This document shows, in pieces, positions 18,553 through 29,188 of a stretch of DNA of 64,000 nt. A program made the translations under genes and the position numbers. How positions within the stretch are numbered: the first letter of the stretch is position 1; each line of letters begins with the position of its first letter. The DNA comes from Ancylobacter tetraedralis. GTDB lineage: Bacteria; Pseudomonadota; Alphaproteobacteria; Rhizobiales; Xanthobacteraceae. The stretch is taken from the NCBI RefSeq assembly GCF_014195655.1, contig NZ_JACICD010000002.1:1-64000 (forward strand). Reading direction: 5' to 3'. Below the pieces are notes generated by a model that was not told where the DNA came from, searched no databases, and saw only the letters and a program-made list of their open reading frames with translations.

Positions 18553-19164
18553 TCAGCGGTCCTTCCCGTCGTCGCGGCCGAGCTCGGCCAGCATGGCGTG
18601 GGCGTTGATGATGGAACCGGCAATGGTGCCGATCGGCACGCGCTTGGCGGTCGCCTGCTTGCGGATGAACTGGTAGGCCTCGTCCTCGCTGAGATTGCGC
18701 AGGCTCATCAGGAGCCGCGTCGCCTTCTCCACGTCGCGACGGGTGCGCAGCGTGTCTTCCAGCTTGGTGATCTTGGCCAGAAGGCGGCTCTCATAGCCGC
18801 GCATGGACAGCGCGAGGACGAGATTGGCCAGCACGCCGGAGGCGCGGATCGGGCGCACCAGCACGCCGTGCGCGCTGGAATCCAGCAGCGCCTTCAGCAC
18901 GGTCGGGTTCTCGTAGTCGACGATGGCGATGTGAGCGATGTTCAGATCCGCCATGCGCCAGGGCATCGAGCTGCGGGTGTCGCGGTCGAGCAGGAAGAAC
19001 ACGGCGTCGAGCGGCTGGGGCAGCTGCGCGGGCGGGGGCCACACGACCTGCACCTGGCAGCCGATACGCTGCAGCTGGCGCACGAGGTCGTCGCCATCCT
19101 GGTCGCGCGGGTGGACTACCGCGATGCGCGTGTTGCGCAGGTTCTGGATGAGCGCCGCGTTCAC
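18553..19164 (-). CDS. amiR: AmiR-like ANTAR-domain antitermination regulator
   Basis: A 203-residue protein. The N-terminal 120 residues are a pseudo-receiver domain without a clear phospho-acceptor arrangement (RIAVVHPRDQDGDDLVRQL), as in AmiR. A coiled-coil stretch (LLAKITKLEDTLRTRRDVEK) leads into the ANTAR domain at about 140-200 (RLLMSLRNLSEDEAYQFIRK, GTIAGSIINAHAM). ANTAR proteins bind paired RNA hairpins and prevent intrinsic termination. It starts with GTG, 39 bases after the AmiC-like gene, and lies directly upstream of a leader that contains such hairpins and a terminator. Its likely job is to let transcription through into the nitrilase/ABC operon when the AmiC partner senses substrate. 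Confidence 0.88.
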   Translation of the reverse strand: MNAALIQNLRNTRIAVVHPRDQDGDDLVRQLQRIGCQVQVVWPPPAQLPQPLDAVFFLLDRDTRSSMPWRMADLNIAHIAIVDYENPTVLKALLDSSAHGVLVRPIRASGVLANLVLALSMRGYESRLLAKITKLEDTLRTRRDVEKATRLLMSLRNLSEDEAYQFIRKQATAKRVPIGTIAGSIINAHAMLAELGRDDGKDR

Positions 19165-19203
19165 GACGCCGCCCCGGCCATGCTCACCCCCGCCCCGCCC
19201 GTT

Positions 19204-20361
19204 CTAGACATGGTCGTGAACATGGTCGACGAGATAGGGATCGGGCTTCACCGGCGCCTTGGCCTCCCACACCACGTCGAACGTGCCGTGCGCGTTGACC
19301 ATGCCGATGCGCGCATGCAGCAGCGTGTGGTTATTGTCCGGGTCGATGCGGATGCGGCCCTGCGGCGCGTCATATTCCGTGCCCAGCGCGGCGTCGACCA
19401 GGCGCTGGGTGTCCAGCGAGCCGGCCCGTCGCAAGGCATCGGCAAAGACGTGGATCTGGAAATAGGCGGCCTCGGCATACATCGTCACCGGCGCCTCGCG
19501 GCCGAAGCGGGCGCGATAGGCCGCGACGAAGCGATGGTTCGCCAGCGTGTCGATGGTGGAGAAATAGGGCGCGGCGGTGATGTGGCCGGCGCACAATTCC
19601 GGGCCGATGGCCAGCACCTCGCCCTCCGCCATGGTGAGACTGGCGATCGGCATGGTGCGCGGGTCGAGCCCGGCCTCGCGGAAGATGCGGTAGAACGCCT
19701 GCCCGCCCGTCCCCACCACGGTGGAGAACACCACGTCCGGCGCCTTGCGGCGGATGTCTTCCACCACGCGCCGGATCTGGTCTTCGTGCGGGGCGACCGG
19801 CACATAGGCCTCGGCCACCACCTCCCCGCCCTCGCGGCCGACCACATCGCGCATGATGCGGTTGGATTCGCGCGGGTAGATATAATCCGAGCCGACAAGA
19901 TAGAAACGCCGCCCATAGCCGGCAAAGAGATAGCGCGCGAGCTGCAGGCTGTTCTGGTTCGGCGCCGCGCCGGTATAGATCACGTTCGGCGAATATTCGA
20001 AGCCCTCATAGAGCGAGGGGTACCAGAGCAGCGCGTTGCGGCGCTCCACCGCGGCGAGGATCGCCTTGCGGCTGGAGGAGGCGCAGCAGCCGAAAATGGT
20101 GCTGATGCCGTCCTCGGTCAGCAGGCGCTCGGCATAGCGGCGATAGAGTTCGGAGCTCGATTCCGGATCGTAGCACACCGGCTCGATCGGCCGTCCGCGC
20201 ACGCCACCCGCCAGGTTGATCTCCTCGACAGCCAGCGCCGTGCCACGGAAATGCTCGGTCTCGGGCATCTGCATGTGCCCCTTGCGGGAGAACAGCACGC
20301 CGATCCGCCAGGCCGATCCGCCCGCGCCCGCGCCGCTCTCCTCGTGATCGAGATCGCTCAC
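19204..20361 (-). CDS. amiC: AmiC-like cytoplasmic ligand sensor (type I binding-protein fold)
   Basis: A 385-residue protein with the periplasmic-binding fold but no signal peptide: it opens with the acidic MSDLDHEESGAG and reaches the first strand at WRIGVLFSRKGHMQMPETEH. Other landmarks are GTALAVEEINLAGGVRGR, FGCCASSSRKAI and LVGSDYIYPRESNRIMRD. This is the layout of AmiC, the amide-responsive negative regulator that holds AmiR until an inducer binds; related proteins are also annotated as urea/amide transporter binding proteins. The start is GTG at 20361. The AmiR-like gene follows 39 bases later. Its inducer cannot be predicted. Confidence 0.85.
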   Translation of the reverse strand: MSDLDHEESGAGAGGSAWRIGVLFSRKGHMQMPETEHFRGTALAVEEINLAGGVRGRPIEPVCYDPESSSELYRRYAERLLTEDGISTIFGCCASSSRKAILAAVERRNALLWYPSLYEGFEYSPNVIYTGAAPNQNSLQLARYLFAGYGRRFYLVGSDYIYPRESNRIMRDVVGREGGEVVAEAYVPVAPHEDQIRRVVEDIRRKAPDVVFSTVVGTGGQAFYRIFREAGLDPRTMPIASLTMAEGEVLAIGPELCAGHITAAPYFSTIDTLANHRFVAAYRARFGREAPVTMYAEAAYFQIHVFADALRRAGSLDTQRLVDAALGTEYDAPQGRIRIDPDNNHTLLHARIGMVNAHGTFDVVWEAKAPVKPDPYLVDHVHDHV

Positions 20362-20549
20362 CGCTCTTGCCTGCTGCTACCTGCCCTCGGTCCGCAGGGC
20401 GCGCGCCGGCGCCGCGGCCAAAGGCTTCCCCTTCTCGCCCGGCCTGCGCTCACGCCCGCCCGGCATCGCTTGTCTTTGGCGCGCCGCCCGGCAAAACGCA
20501 AGTTCGCCCGGCGAGGCCGTGTCGCGCTTCATCACGCGGCGCCGGCGCA

Positions 20550-21452
20550 TCACCCGGGCGCGTGTGCCGCCAGTTCGCTCGCCAGCCAGTTGCGAAAAGC
20601 GGCCAGCGGCGGGTGGTTCGCCCGCGCGCTCGGCCAGACCAGCCAGTAGGAGCCGGTCCCGGCGACCGGGTGCTCCAGAACCGGCAGCAGCCGCCCCTCC
20701 GCCAGTTCGGGATCGGCCAGATATTCCGGCAGCAGGGCGACGCCGAGCCCGGCGATCGCCGCCTGCGTCATCGGCGCGAACTGGTCGAACAGCATGCCGC
20801 GCCCCTGCGGCGCGGTGCCGCCCTGCACCTCGAACCAGAGCTTCCAGGCGGTTGGCCGGGTTTCCAGCTGCAGCAGCGGCAGGCCGCGCATGTCCTCGAT
20901 GGCCCGCACCGGATGCGTCGCCAGCAGGCCGGGCGCGATGCAGGCGGTGAGCCGCTCGTCGAACAGCTTCATATGGTCGGCCTCGCGCCAGTCGTCGGTG
21001 CCGAAATGAATGGCGGCGTCGAAGCCCTCCGCGTCGAAATTGAAGCGCTTCAGCCGTGTGGCGAGGTTGATGGCGATGCCCGGATGAGCGCCGGCGAAAC
21101 GGCCGAGCCGGGGCGCCAGCCAGCGCGTGCCGAAGGCGGGCAGGATGGCCAGCGACAGCGCGCCGCCTTCCGGATTGGCGATCAGCTCCATCCCGGCGCG
21201 CTGGATGAGGTCGAGCGCGCGGCTGATGTCGCGGCCATAACTGCGCGCCGCCTCGGTGGGGATCAGGCGCTGGCGCTGGCGCTCGAACAGCTCGCGGCCG
21301 AGCTGCTCTTCCAGCATCTTGACCAGCCGGCTCACCGCCCCCTGCGAGAGGCTGAGCTCACGCGCCGCGGCGGCGGTCGAGCCGGTGCGCAGCACCGCCT
21401 CGAAGGCGGAGAGCAGGCTGATCGAGGGGGTGAAGCGGCGCGGGCGGGTCAT
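20550..21452 (-). CDS. LysR-family transcriptional regulator (GcvA-like)
   Basis: A 300-residue regulator with an N-terminal HTH (LLSAFEAVLRTGSTAAAARELSLSQGAVSRLVKMLEEQLG, residues about 14-53) and a type II periplasmic-binding effector domain. The effector domain has the GcvA-branch style (ATRLKRFNFDAEGFDAAIHFG, PTAWKLWF). The ATG at 21452 is divergent from the glutaryl-CoA dehydrogenase gene, the standard position for a LysR regulator of that gene. The effector may be glutarate or glutaryl-CoA; that is inference. Confidence 0.88.
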   Translation of the reverse strand: MTRPRRFTPSISLLSAFEAVLRTGSTAAAARELSLSQGAVSRLVKMLEEQLGRELFERQRQRLIPTEAARSYGRDISRALDLIQRAGMELIANPEGGALSLAILPAFGTRWLAPRLGRFAGAHPGIAINLATRLKRFNFDAEGFDAAIHFGTDDWREADHMKLFDERLTACIAPGLLATHPVRAIEDMRGLPLLQLETRPTAWKLWFEVQGGTAPQGRGMLFDQFAPMTQAAIAGLGVALLPEYLADPELAEGRLLPVLEHPVAGTGSYWLVWPSARANHPPLAAFRNWLASELAAHAPG

Positions 21453-21490
21453 AACCTATGCATAACACGCATCAACCTACGCCAAAAACG

Positions 21491-21510
21491 GGTTATCCGG
21501 GGGTTAAACC
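21491..21510. promoter_or_regulatory. candidate LysR-type operator between lysR and gcdH
   Basis: In the 117-base divergent region, GGTTATCCGGGGGTTAAACC has outer arms GGTT and AACC and contains a T-N11-A core typical of LysR sites. The flanks are unusually AT-rich for this genome. It is placed where a regulator could act on both promoters. Confidence 0.35.
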
Positions 21511-21569
21511 ATTTGATATCGACATGAAGCCCTTTGGCAGCCATCCGGCTGCGAACCGTCGAGAGCCTC

Positions 21570-22769
21570 ATGTCCGCCACCGCCGCCGCCAGCCGCGCGC
21601 CCTTCGCCTGGGCCGATCCGTTCCACCTCGAGGACCAGCTCGGCGAGGAGGAACGGCTGATCCGCGACACCGCCCAGGCCTATGCGCAGGAAAAGCTGCT
21701 GCCGCGCGTCATCGAGGCCTATCGCGAGGAGAAGACCGACCCGTCCATTTTCGCGGAAATGGGCGAACTGGGCCTCCTGGGCATCACCGTGCCCGAGACC
21801 TATGGCGGGGCGGGCGCGAGCTACGTGTCCTATGGGCTGGTCGCGCGCGAGGTGGAGCGGGTGGATTCCGGCTACCGCTCGATGATGAGCGTACAGTCCT
21901 CGCTCGTCATGTACCCGATCCACGCCTATGGCGACGAGACGCAGCGCCTGCGCTATCTGCCGAAGCTGGCGCGCGGCGAATGGATCGGCTGCTTCGGCCT
22001 CACCGAGCCGGATGCCGGCTCCGACCCCGCCGGCATGCGCACGCGGGCCGCGAAAATCGACGGCGGCTACCGGCTCACCGGCTCCAAGATGTGGATCTCC
22101 AACGCGCCCTTCGCCGACGTGTTCATCGTCTGGGCGAAGTCGGCCGCCCATGGCGACGAGATCCGCGGCTTCGTGCTGGAGAAGGGCACGAAGGGGCTTT
22201 CCGCCCCGAAGATCGGCGGCAAGCTCTCCCTGCGCGCCTCGCTGACCGGCGAGATCGTGCTCGACAATGTCGAGGTGCCGGAAAGCGCGATGCTGCCCAA
22301 TGTCTCCGGGATCAAGGGCCCGTTCGGCTGCCTCAACCGCGCCCGCTACGGCATCGCCTGGGGGGTGATGGGCGCGGCCGAGGATTGCTGGCACCGCGCC
22401 CGCCAGTACACGCTCGACCGCAAGCAGTTCGGCCGCCCGCTGGCCGCCAACCAGCTGGTGCAGAAGAAGCTCGCCGACATGCAGAGCGAGATCGCGCTGG
22501 GGCTGCAGGCCGCGCTGCGCGTCGGGCGCCTGTTCGACGAGGGCCGCATGGCGCCGGAGATGATCTCCCTCATCAAGCGCAACAATTGCGGCAAGGCGCT
22601 GGACATCGCACGCCTCGCGCGCGACATGCACGGCGGCAACGGCATCAGCGAGGAATTCCACGTGATGCGCCACGCGCAGAACCTCGAGACGGTGAACACC
22701 TACGAGGGCACGCACGACATTCACACGCTGATCCTCGGCCGGGCGCAGACCGGGATCGCGGCATTCTGA
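21570..22769 (+). CDS. gcdH: glutaryl-CoA dehydrogenase (acyl-CoA dehydrogenase family)
   Basis: A 399-residue FAD enzyme that oxidises and decarboxylates glutaryl-CoA to crotonyl-CoA in lysine, tryptophan or glutarate breakdown. Family landmarks are [15 protein letters not shown] in the FAD domain, [38 protein letters not shown], and the catalytic base E379 in [18 protein letters not shown] start at ATG 21570 ([11 protein letters not shown]), 12 codons after the first possible Met. It is followed 29 bases later by a class III CoA-transferase and then ETF genes, which would activate glutarate and take up the electrons. It is divergent from a LysR regulator. Confidence 0.92.
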   Translation: MSATAAASRAPFAWADPFHLEDQLGEEERLIRDTAQAYAQEKLLPRVIEAYREEKTDPSIFAEMGELGLLGITVPETYGGAGASYVSYGLVAREVERVDSGYRSMMSVQSSLVMYPIHAYGDETQRLRYLPKLARGEWIGCFGLTEPDAGSDPAGMRTRAAKIDGGYRLTGSKMWISNAPFADVFIVWAKSAAHGDEIRGFVLEKGTKGLSAPKIGGKLSLRASLTGEIVLDNVEVPESAMLPNVSGIKGPFGCLNRARYGIAWGVMGAAEDCWHRARQYTLDRKQFGRPLAANQLVQKKLADMQSEIALGLQAALRVGRLFDEGRMAPEMISLIKRNNCGKALDIARLARDMHGGNGISEEFHVMRHAQNLETVNTYEGTHDIHTLILGRAQTGIAAF

Positions 22770-22798
22770 CCGCGCCCATCGCATAAGGATGCCGAGAC

Positions 22799-23977
22799 GT
22801 GACGACGAACGCGCTGCCGCCGCTCCACGGGCTGAAGGTTGTCGAACTCGCCCGCATCCTGGCCGGCCCGTGGATCGGCCAGACCCTGGCCGATCTAGGG
22901 GCGCAGGTGATCAAGGTGGAAAGCCCCGAGGGTGACGACACCCGCACCTGGGGCCCCCCCTTCATCGAGCGGCCGATCGGGCGCGGCGGCACGGAGAAGG
23001 TCGCCGCCTATTTCCACGCCGCCAATCGCGGCAAGACCTCGGTGGTGTGCGATTTCACCGCCCCCGACGACCTCGCCCGGGTGAAGGCGCTGATCGCTGA
23101 GGCCGACGTCGTCATCGAGAATTTCAAGGTCGGCGGCCTCACCCGCTTCGGCCTCGACTATGCGAGCCTGGCAAGCGCCAATCCGCGCCTCGTCTATGTC
23201 TCCGTCACCGGCTTCGGGCAGACTGGCCCGCGCGCGCGCCAGCCGGGCTACGATTTCCTGATCCAGGGCATGGGCGGCATCATGGACCTGACCGGGGAGC
23301 CCTCGGGCGAACCGCAGAAGGTGGGCGTCGCCTGGATCGACATCTTCACCGGTCTCTACGGCGTCATCGGCATCCAGGCGGCGCTGGCCGAGCGGGCGGT
23401 GTCGGGGTGTGGCCAGCAGGTCGACCTGTCGCTGCTCGACACCAGCGTCGCGGTGCTGGCCAATCAGGCGATGAACTATCTGGCGGGCGGCACGGTGCCC
23501 CACCGCATGGGCAATGCCCATCCCAATATCGTGCCCTATCAGGTGTTTCCCGCCGCCGACGGCCATCTCATCATCGCCTGCGGCAATGACCGGCAGTTCG
23601 CCGCGCTGTGCGGCGTGCTGGGGCTGGAGGGCGTGGCGGTCGATCCCGCCTATGCCACCAACCCCGAGCGGGTGCGCAACCGCGCCGCGCTCGCCGCCCG
23701 CATCACGGAGCGCACAAGCACCCGCACCCGCGCCGATCTCATCGCCGCACTGGAAGCCGCCGGCGTTCCCGGCGGGCCGATCAACACGGTGGCGGAGGCG
23801 CTCATCGAGCCCCAGCTCGCCGCGCGCGGGCTGGTGATCCGGCCCGAGGGCATTCCGGGCCTGCGCACCCCGCTGGTCTTCTCGCGCAGCCCGCTGGCGC
23901 TCGACCGCGCCGGGCCGGCGCTGGGCACCGGCGACTGGCATTTTCGCGACGACCGGCCGGCCGGCGGCCCGCCATGA
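22799..23977 (+). CDS. class III (CaiB/BaiF) CoA-transferase, probable glutarate CoA-transferase
   Basis: A 392-residue family III CoA-transferase with [24 protein letters not shown] at the N-terminus and the catalytic Asp (D181) in [14 protein letters not shown]. The start is GTG 22799 with AAGGA nine bases upstream. The gene follows gcdH by 29 bases, the same pairing as the human succinyl-CoA:glutarate CoA-transferase system, so making glutaryl-CoA is the likely role. Substrate choice within this family cannot be read from motifs alone. Confidence 0.85.
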   Translation: MTTNALPPLHGLKVVELARILAGPWIGQTLADLGAQVIKVESPEGDDTRTWGPPFIERPIGRGGTEKVAAYFHAANRGKTSVVCDFTAPDDLARVKALIAEADVVIENFKVGGLTRFGLDYASLASANPRLVYVSVTGFGQTGPRARQPGYDFLIQGMGGIMDLTGEPSGEPQKVGVAWIDIFTGLYGVIGIQAALAERAVSGCGQQVDLSLLDTSVAVLANQAMNYLAGGTVPHRMGNAHPNIVPYQVFPAADGHLIIACGNDRQFAALCGVLGLEGVAVDPAYATNPERVRNRAALAARITERTSTRTRADLIAALEAAGVPGGPINTVAEALIEPQLAARGLVIRPEGIPGLRTPLVFSRSPLALDRAGPALGTGDWHFRDDRPAGGPP

Positions 23978-24023
23978 CTCTCTCCCGCAAACCTCCGTTT
24001 TCACATCCTGGGATTGTCCGGCC

Positions 24024-24779
24024 ATGAAGATACTCGTGCCCGTCAAGCGCGTGGTCGACTACAACGTGAAGATCCGCGTCCGCCCCGACGGCAGCGGGGT
24101 CGAGCTCGCCAATGTGAAGATGTCGATGAACCCGTTCGACGAGATCGCGCTCGAGGAAGCGATCCGCCTGAAGGAGAAGGGCGCGGCCTCGGAAGTGATC
24201 GCGCTGTCGATCGGCGCCGCCGCGTCGCAGGAGACTCTGCGCACCGCGCTCGCCATGGGCGCGGATCGCGCCATCCTCATCGAGACCGCGCCGGGTGCGG
24301 ATATCGAGCCGCTGGCGGTCGCCAAGCTCATCGCCGCCGTCGCGCGGGAGGAAGAGGCCGGCCTCGTGCTGTGCGGCAAACAGGCGATCGACAACGACAT
24401 GAACGCCACCGGCCAGATGCTGGCGGCCATCCTCGACTGGCCGCAGGCGACCTTCGCCAGCGAGATCCGCCTCGAGGGAGGCGCGGCGCAGGTGACGCGA
24501 GAGGTCGATGGCGGCCTGCAGGTCATCGGCGTCGCCCTGCCGGCGGTGATATCGGTGGACCTCAGGCTCAACGAGCCGCGCTATGCCTCGCTGCCCAACA
24601 TCATGAAGGCGAAGAAGAAGCCGCTCGCCATCCGGCCGGCGGGCGAGTTCGGCCTCGACATCGCGCCCCGGCTCACCGTGGTGACGACCGTCGAGCCGCC
24701 GGCCCGCAAGGGCGGGGTCAAGGTCGGCTCGGTCGCCGAGCTGGTGGCGAAGCTCAAGGACGAAGCGGGAGTGCTCTGA
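24024..24779 (+). CDS. etfB: electron transfer flavoprotein beta subunit
   Basis: A 251-residue ETF beta subunit. It begins [19 protein letters not shown] and has [20 protein letters not shown], the AMP-binding-fold stretch [18 protein letters not shown], and the C-terminal [10 protein letters not shown] recognition-loop region used to dock onto acyl-CoA dehydrogenases. The start codon is ATG at 24024, 46 bases after the CoA-transferase stop. It is followed two bases later by etfA. It takes electrons from acyl-CoA dehydrogenases such as the adjacent GcdH to ETF-ubiquinone oxidoreductase. Confidence 0.95.
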   Translation: MKILVPVKRVVDYNVKIRVRPDGSGVELANVKMSMNPFDEIALEEAIRLKEKGAASEVIALSIGAAASQETLRTALAMGADRAILIETAPGADIEPLAVAKLIAAVAREEEAGLVLCGKQAIDNDMNATGQMLAAILDWPQATFASEIRLEGGAAQVTREVDGGLQVIGVALPAVISVDLRLNEPRYASLPNIMKAKKKPLAIRPAGEFGLDIAPRLTVVTTVEPPARKGGVKVGSVAELVAKLKDEAGVL

Positions 24780-24781
24780 CC

Positions 24782-25711
24782 ATGACGGTTCTTCTCATCG
24801 CCGAGATCAACGGCACCCGCCTTGAGGCCGACGCCACCGCCAAGGCGCTCGCCGCCGCCGCCAGGCTCGGCGCGGTCGATATCCTCGTCGCGGGCGAGGG
24901 CGTGAGCACCGCCGCGAACGAGGCCGCCGGGCTCGCCGGCGTCGCCCGCGTGCTCGTCGCCGACCACGCCGTGCTGGGCCGCCAGCTCGCCGAGCCGATG
25001 GCGGAGCTGATCGCCGGGCTCGCCGGGCGCTACACCCATGTGATCGGGCCGGCCACCGCCGGCCTGAAGAACATCCTGCCGCGTGTCGCCGGCCGGCTCG
25101 ACGTGATGATCCTGTCGGATGTCATCGGTATCCTCGATGCGGAGACGTTCGAACGGCCGATCTATGCCGGCAACGCGATCCAGACCGTGCGCTCGGCCGA
25201 TCCCATCAAGGTCGCCACCATCCGCACCGCCGCCTTCGCCCCCGCCCCGCGCGGCGGCAGCGCCCCCATCGAGGCGATCGAGGTGGCCCCCGCCGCCTCC
25301 GCCGCGTCGCACTGGGTGGAGGACCGGCTCAGCGTCGCCGACCGGCCGGAACTCTCCTCCGCGGGCGTGGTGGTCTCCGGCGGGCGCGGCGTCGGCTCGA
25401 AGGAGAACTTCGCGCTCATCGAGCAGCTAGCCGACAAGCTGGGCGCCGCGGTCGGCGCCTCGCGCGCGGCGGTGGATGCCGGCTACGCCCCGAATGACCG
25501 CCAGGTCGGCCAGACCGGCAAGGTGGTGGCGCCCGCGCTCTATGTCGCGGTGGGCATTTCCGGCGCCATCCAGCATCTGGCCGGCATGAAGGACTCCAAG
25601 CTCATCGTCGCCATCAACAAGGACGAGGACGCGCCGATCTTCGCGGTGGCCGATTACGGTCTGGTCGGCGACCTGTTCCAGGCGGTGCCGGAGCTGGTCG
25701 AGCGGCTGTGA
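24782..25711 (+). CDS. etfA: electron transfer flavoprotein alpha subunit
   Basis: A 309-residue ETF alpha subunit. The FAD-binding C-terminal domain carries [31 protein letters not shown] and [20 protein letters not shown]. The N-terminal domain includes [19 protein letters not shown]. The ATG at 24782 lies two bases after the etfB stop, a tight operon. It ends 45 bases before the convergent dctD gene. Confidence 0.95.
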   Translation: MTVLLIAEINGTRLEADATAKALAAAARLGAVDILVAGEGVSTAANEAAGLAGVARVLVADHAVLGRQLAEPMAELIAGLAGRYTHVIGPATAGLKNILPRVAGRLDVMILSDVIGILDAETFERPIYAGNAIQTVRSADPIKVATIRTAAFAPAPRGGSAPIEAIEVAPAASAASHWVEDRLSVADRPELSSAGVVVSGGRGVGSKENFALIEQLADKLGAAVGASRAAVDAGYAPNDRQVGQTGKVVAPALYVAVGISGAIQHLAGMKDSKLIVAINKDEDAPIFAVADYGLVGDLFQAVPELVERL

Positions 25712-25756
25712 CCTGAGAGGACAGCGCCGGAGGGGCCGGGATGCCCCCTCCGGCGG

Positions 25757-27139
25757 CTACTTCCCCCGCTCATAGGCGGCCCGCTCGATGCCGTAGCGCG
25801 CGAGCTTGTCGTAGAAGGTCTTGCGGGGAATGCCGAGCGCCTGCACCGTGGCGCGCACATCCCCGTCATGGGCTTCCAGCGCCTCGCGGATGAGATTGGC
25901 CTCGATCGTGCCGAGCCGCTCCGGCAGGCTGGCGGGCACACCGTTCGCCGCCATGGCGCCGGTCGGCGCCGGCTCGGACAGGCCCAGCGCCACCCGCTCG
26001 GCAAAGTGCAGCAGCTCGCGCACATTGCCGCTCCAGTCGTTCTCCACCAGATGGCGCTCCACCGCACGGTCGAGCCGGGGGGGCGAACGGCCATATTTCT
26101 GCGCCGCGCGGGCGAGGAAATGGGTGAACAGCAGCGGGATGTCGCGCCGGCGCTCGCGCAGCGGAGGGATGCGCAGCGTCACCACGTTCAGCCGGTAATA
26201 CAGGTCCTGGCGGAAATCGCCCCGCCCGGCCGGATCGCCGAGATCGATCTTGGTGGCGGCGACCACGCGCAGATCGACCCGCCGCAGGTCGTTCGAGCCG
26301 AGCGGGGCGATCTCCCGCGTCTCCAGCACCCGCAGCAGCTTGACCTGCGCGCTCAGCGGCATGCTCTCCAGTTCGTCGAGAAACAGCGTGCCGCCGCTGG
26401 AATACTCGATGCGCCCCACCCGCTTCTTCTGCGCCCCGGTGAAGGCGCCGGGCTCGTAGCCGAACAATTCGCTCTCGATGACGCTGTCGGGCAACGCGCC
26501 GCAATTGAGCGCCACGAAGGGCTTGGCCCGGCGCCGGCTGAGCGTGTGCAGAAGGCTCGCCACCACATCCTTGCCGCTGCCGGTCTCGCCGAGCACCAGC
26601 ACGTCGACATCGATATCGGCGAGGTCGCGGATGGTCTGGCGCAGCCGCACCATGGCCGGCGTCACGCCGATCAGCGCGCTCTCCTCCTCCGCGCCGCCGG
26701 CCATGGCGCGCAGCCGGCGGTTCTCCAGGATGAGGGCGCGCTTCTCGCTGGCCCGGCGCAGCGTCTCGATGAGGCGGGCACCGGCATAGGGCTTGGCGAG
26801 GAAGTCATAGGCGCCCTCGCTCATCGCCTCCACCGCCATGGCGACGTCGGCATGGCCGGAGATCAGCACGACCGGAATATCGGCGTCGATCGCCTTCAGG
26901 CGGCGGAACAGCTCGATCCCGTCCATGCCCGGCATGCGCACATCGGTGACGACGATGCCGGGAAAATCCGGGCCGATCCGCTCCAGCAGCGCCGCCCCTC
27001 CGCCATAGGGCGTCGCCCGGAAGCCGGCCAGTTGCAGCGCCTGCACATTGGCGTCCCGGAGGTCGGCGTCGTCGTCGACGAAGGCGACCTCCAGAGCCGC
27101 GAGGTCGGCGGTCGTGGCACCGGGCGTGCGCGCGGTCAT
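25757..27139 (-). CDS. dctD: C4-dicarboxylate response regulator DctD (sigma-54 activator)
   Basis: A 460-residue NtrC-class activator. The receiver domain has D66 in [12 protein letters not shown] and the [10 protein letters not shown] output face. The AAA+ domain has Walker A GETGSGKD, the sigma-54-contacting GAFTGA within [12 protein letters not shown], and [10 protein letters not shown]. The C-terminal Fis-type helix-turn-helix ends [16 protein letters not shown]. Its ATG overlaps the dctB stop (ATGA). dctA, facing away, has a sigma-54 promoter and two upstream dyads, the expected target of this protein. Confidence 0.93.
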   Translation of the reverse strand: MTARTPGATTADLAALEVAFVDDDADLRDANVQALQLAGFRATPYGGGAALLERIGPDFPGIVVTDVRMPGMDGIELFRRLKAIDADIPVVLISGHADVAMAVEAMSEGAYDFLAKPYAGARLIETLRRASEKRALILENRRLRAMAGGAEEESALIGVTPAMVRLRQTIRDLADIDVDVLVLGETGSGKDVVASLLHTLSRRRAKPFVALNCGALPDSVIESELFGYEPGAFTGAQKKRVGRIEYSSGGTLFLDELESMPLSAQVKLLRVLETREIAPLGSNDLRRVDLRVVAATKIDLGDPAGRGDFRQDLYYRLNVVTLRIPPLRERRRDIPLLFTHFLARAAQKYGRSPPRLDRAVERHLVENDWSGNVRELLHFAERVALGLSEPAPTGAMAANGVPASLPERLGTIEANLIREALEAHDGDVRATVQALGIPRKTFYDKLARYGIERAAYERGK

Positions 27140-28980
27140 GGAGCCCTCTTCAGGACGATGGTGAAGGCGCAGCCCTCGCCCGGGCGGCAGGCGGGGCTCA
27201 GGGTACCGCCGAAGCGGCCGACGATGTCGTGGCAGATGACGAGCCCAAGGCCGAGGCCCTTGGGCTTGGAGGAGCGGAACGGGGTAAACAGCGCCGCGAC
27301 CTCCGCCGCCGTCATGCCCGGCCCGCGATCGGCCACGGTGAGGGTGACGCTATCCGCGCCGGCGTCGATGCAAAGGCTCAGCGGCGGGCCCTCCGTGGCG
27401 GGCGGCGCGGTGCCCAGCGCCTCGATGGCGTTACGCATGAGGTTGACCAGCACCTGTTCCAGTTCAACCCGGCGCGCCATCACCTTCAGCCCCGGCGGCA
27501 CCGGTTCCACGGCAAGGGTCAGCCCGGCCTGGCGCAGCGGCGCGTCGAGGATCATCAGCGCGCCGGCCACCGCGTCGGCCACGCTCACCGGCTCCAGCGC
27601 CCCGTCGCCACGGCGGGCGAAGCCGCGCAGCGTCTCGGTGATGAGGCCGATCCGCTCGGTGAGCGAAACCACCTTGTCGAGCGCCAGGTCGGTGGCGCCC
27701 TCATCGCGGCGCTTCAGCAGGGCGCGGGCATTTTCGGCATAGGTGCGGATGGCGGCGAGCGGCTGGTTGATCTCATGGGCGACGCCGGCCGTGACCTGCC
27801 CGAGCGTCGCCAGCCGGTTGGCCTTGCCCAGTTCCTCGCGCGCATCGGACAGGCGCTCCTGCGCCCGCCCGCGCTCGGCGATCTCCTCGATCAGCCGGGC
27901 ATTGGCCCCGGCCAGCGCGGCGGTGCGCTCCTCGACGCGCCGTTCGAGCTCGGCCTTGATGCGTGCATCCGCCCGGCGCTGCGCGGCCGCCTGCCGGCGC
28001 CGGCGCAGCAGGAAACCGGCGAGCGCGATGGCAGGCATGAGCGCCAGCGCGGCGATGGCCTGCAGGTCGCCGCGCTCGCTGCGAATGGCGCGCTCGACCG
28101 GCAGCAGCAGATCCAGCTGCCAGTCCGTCGTCGGCACGCCGGTGCGCGTCACGAGATAGCGCCCCGCCGCGGCACCGCTGGACGTGACCATGTCGCCGTC
28201 ACGCGTGAAGGGCAGAGGCTGCAGCGGCGCGTCGCCGAATTGCAGCGTGCGGCGCATCTCGGCGGCCGCGGCGGGCGCCAGCGGCTCTTCCACATGGAAG
28301 CGCCAGGCGGGCACGGTGGAGAGCAGGACCACGCCGCGCCGGTCGGTGACAAGGGTCTGCCCGCCAAGCGCGCGCCAGTCATCCTCCACCCGGTCGAACT
28401 CGACCTTGACGACGATGACGCCCAGCGCCCCGCCCGGCTCTCCCTCCGGCCCGTCGACGCGCCGGGTGATGTAGAGCCCCGGCCGATTGCTGACCGTGCC
28501 CAGCGCGAACTGCTCGGCGCTGCCGCGGGCCATCGCCTCGCGGTAATAGTCGCGGAAGGCATAGTCAGTGCCGATGAAGCTGGTCGGCTCGCGCCAGTTG
28601 CTGGCGGCGATCGCCCGGCCGGACCGATCGAGCAGATAGATCACCGCCGTGCGGGTCTCGCGGGCGATATCCTCCAGCTTGGCATCGAGCTCATGCGTAT
28701 CGGCCCCGTCGAGCGCGGCCTCGACATCGGGATCGCGCACGAGGATCAGCGGCAGGGCGCGCTGCTTCTCCAGTTCCCCCCGCAGCACGGCAATGGCCAG
28801 GGTGGAGGCGCTATCCCCGGCCGCCCGCACCGAGGCGATGGCGTGGCTGCGGCCGAGATCGGCGGCCACCACGAAGGCCGCGACGGTCGCCAGCACCGAG
28901 ACCAGCGCGAAGGCCAGCCAGAGGCGCCGCCCGGCCCGGTCGGGGGCACGCGTCTCGGCTGGGGAACTCGCAAAAGCCAT
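27136..28980 (-). CDS. dctB: C4-dicarboxylate sensor histidine kinase DctB
   Basis: A 614-residue membrane kinase. A first membrane helix lies at about 20-42 ([19 protein letters not shown]), then a periplasmic double-PAS-type sensor domain of roughly 250 residues with [15 protein letters not shown] and [16 protein letters not shown] second helix lies near 295-315, followed by a coiled coil, the H-box [18 protein letters not shown] and the ATPase domain with N-box [15 protein letters not shown] and [14 protein letters not shown]. It senses external succinate, fumarate or malate and controls DctD. The gene starts 209 bases from the divergent dctA start, and the intervening DNA holds the dctA control region. 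Confidence 0.93.
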   Translation of the reverse strand: MAFASSPAETRAPDRAGRRLWLAFALVSVLATVAAFVVAADLGRSHAIASVRAAGDSASTLAIAVLRGELEKQRALPLILVRDPDVEAALDGADTHELDAKLEDIARETRTAVIYLLDRSGRAIAASNWREPTSFIGTDYAFRDYYREAMARGSAEQFALGTVSNRPGLYITRRVDGPEGEPGGALGVIVVKVEFDRVEDDWRALGGQTLVTDRRGVVLLSTVPAWRFHVEEPLAPAAAAEMRRTLQFGDAPLQPLPFTRDGDMVTSSGAAAGRYLVTRTGVPTTDWQLDLLLPVERAIRSERGDLQAIAALALMPAIALAGFLLRRRRQAAAQRRADARIKAELERRVEERTAALAGANARLIEEIAERGRAQERLSDAREELGKANRLATLGQVTAGVAHEINQPLAAIRTYAENARALLKRRDEGATDLALDKVVSLTERIGLITETLRGFARRGDGALEPVSVADAVAGALMILDAPLRQAGLTLAVEPVPPGLKVMARRVELEQVLVNLMRNAIEALGTAPPATEGPPLSLCIDAGADSVTLTVADRGPGMTAAEVAALFTPFRSSKPKGLGLGLVICHDIVGRFGGTLSPACRPGEGCAFTIVLKRAP

Positions 28981-28989
28981 GGCTCATAT

Positions 28990-29005
28990 TGCGCGGAATT
29001 TCGCA
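28990..29005. promoter_or_regulatory. candidate DctD upstream activator site 1
   Basis: TGCG-N8-CGCA dyad (arms TGCG at 28990-28993 and CGCA at 29002-29005, centre CGGAATTT). It shares the GAAATTC/GAATTTC core with site 2, 33 bp away centre to centre, which is three helical turns and would put two activator dimers on one face. It lies about 110 bp upstream of the sigma-54 promoter. Confidence 0.65.
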
Positions 29006-29022
29006 TGAGGCAACGATTTTTT

Positions 29023-29038
29023 GTGCGAAATTCCGCAC
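29023..29038. promoter_or_regulatory. candidate DctD upstream activator site 2
   Basis: The perfect dyad GTGCG-AAATTC-CGCAC. It is the stronger of the two sites and lies about 75 bp upstream of the sigma-54 -24 element, the usual range for an NtrC-class activator. Confidence 0.7.
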
Positions 29039-29113
29039 GATCGAACGATGACATCGGATTGCCACTCCGCGTAACTCCTGTTTTTTCAATGACTTATTGC
29101 CCTTCACACGCCA

Positions 29114-29128
29114 TGGCACGAGGCTTGC
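29114..29128 (+). promoter_or_regulatory. sigma-54 (RpoN) promoter of dctA
   Basis: TGGCAC-GAGGC-TTGC matches the -24/-12 consensus exactly, with GG and GC at the invariant positions and correct five-base spacing. It is 61 bases upstream of the dctA ATG. Together with the two dyads upstream and DctD nearby, this is the classical dctA control region. Confidence 0.93.
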
Positions 29129-29188
29129 GAAAGCGCTGGCGCGATCTTGCCAAGACAAACAAGCCGACCAGTCCCTCGGAGGAAAGCC

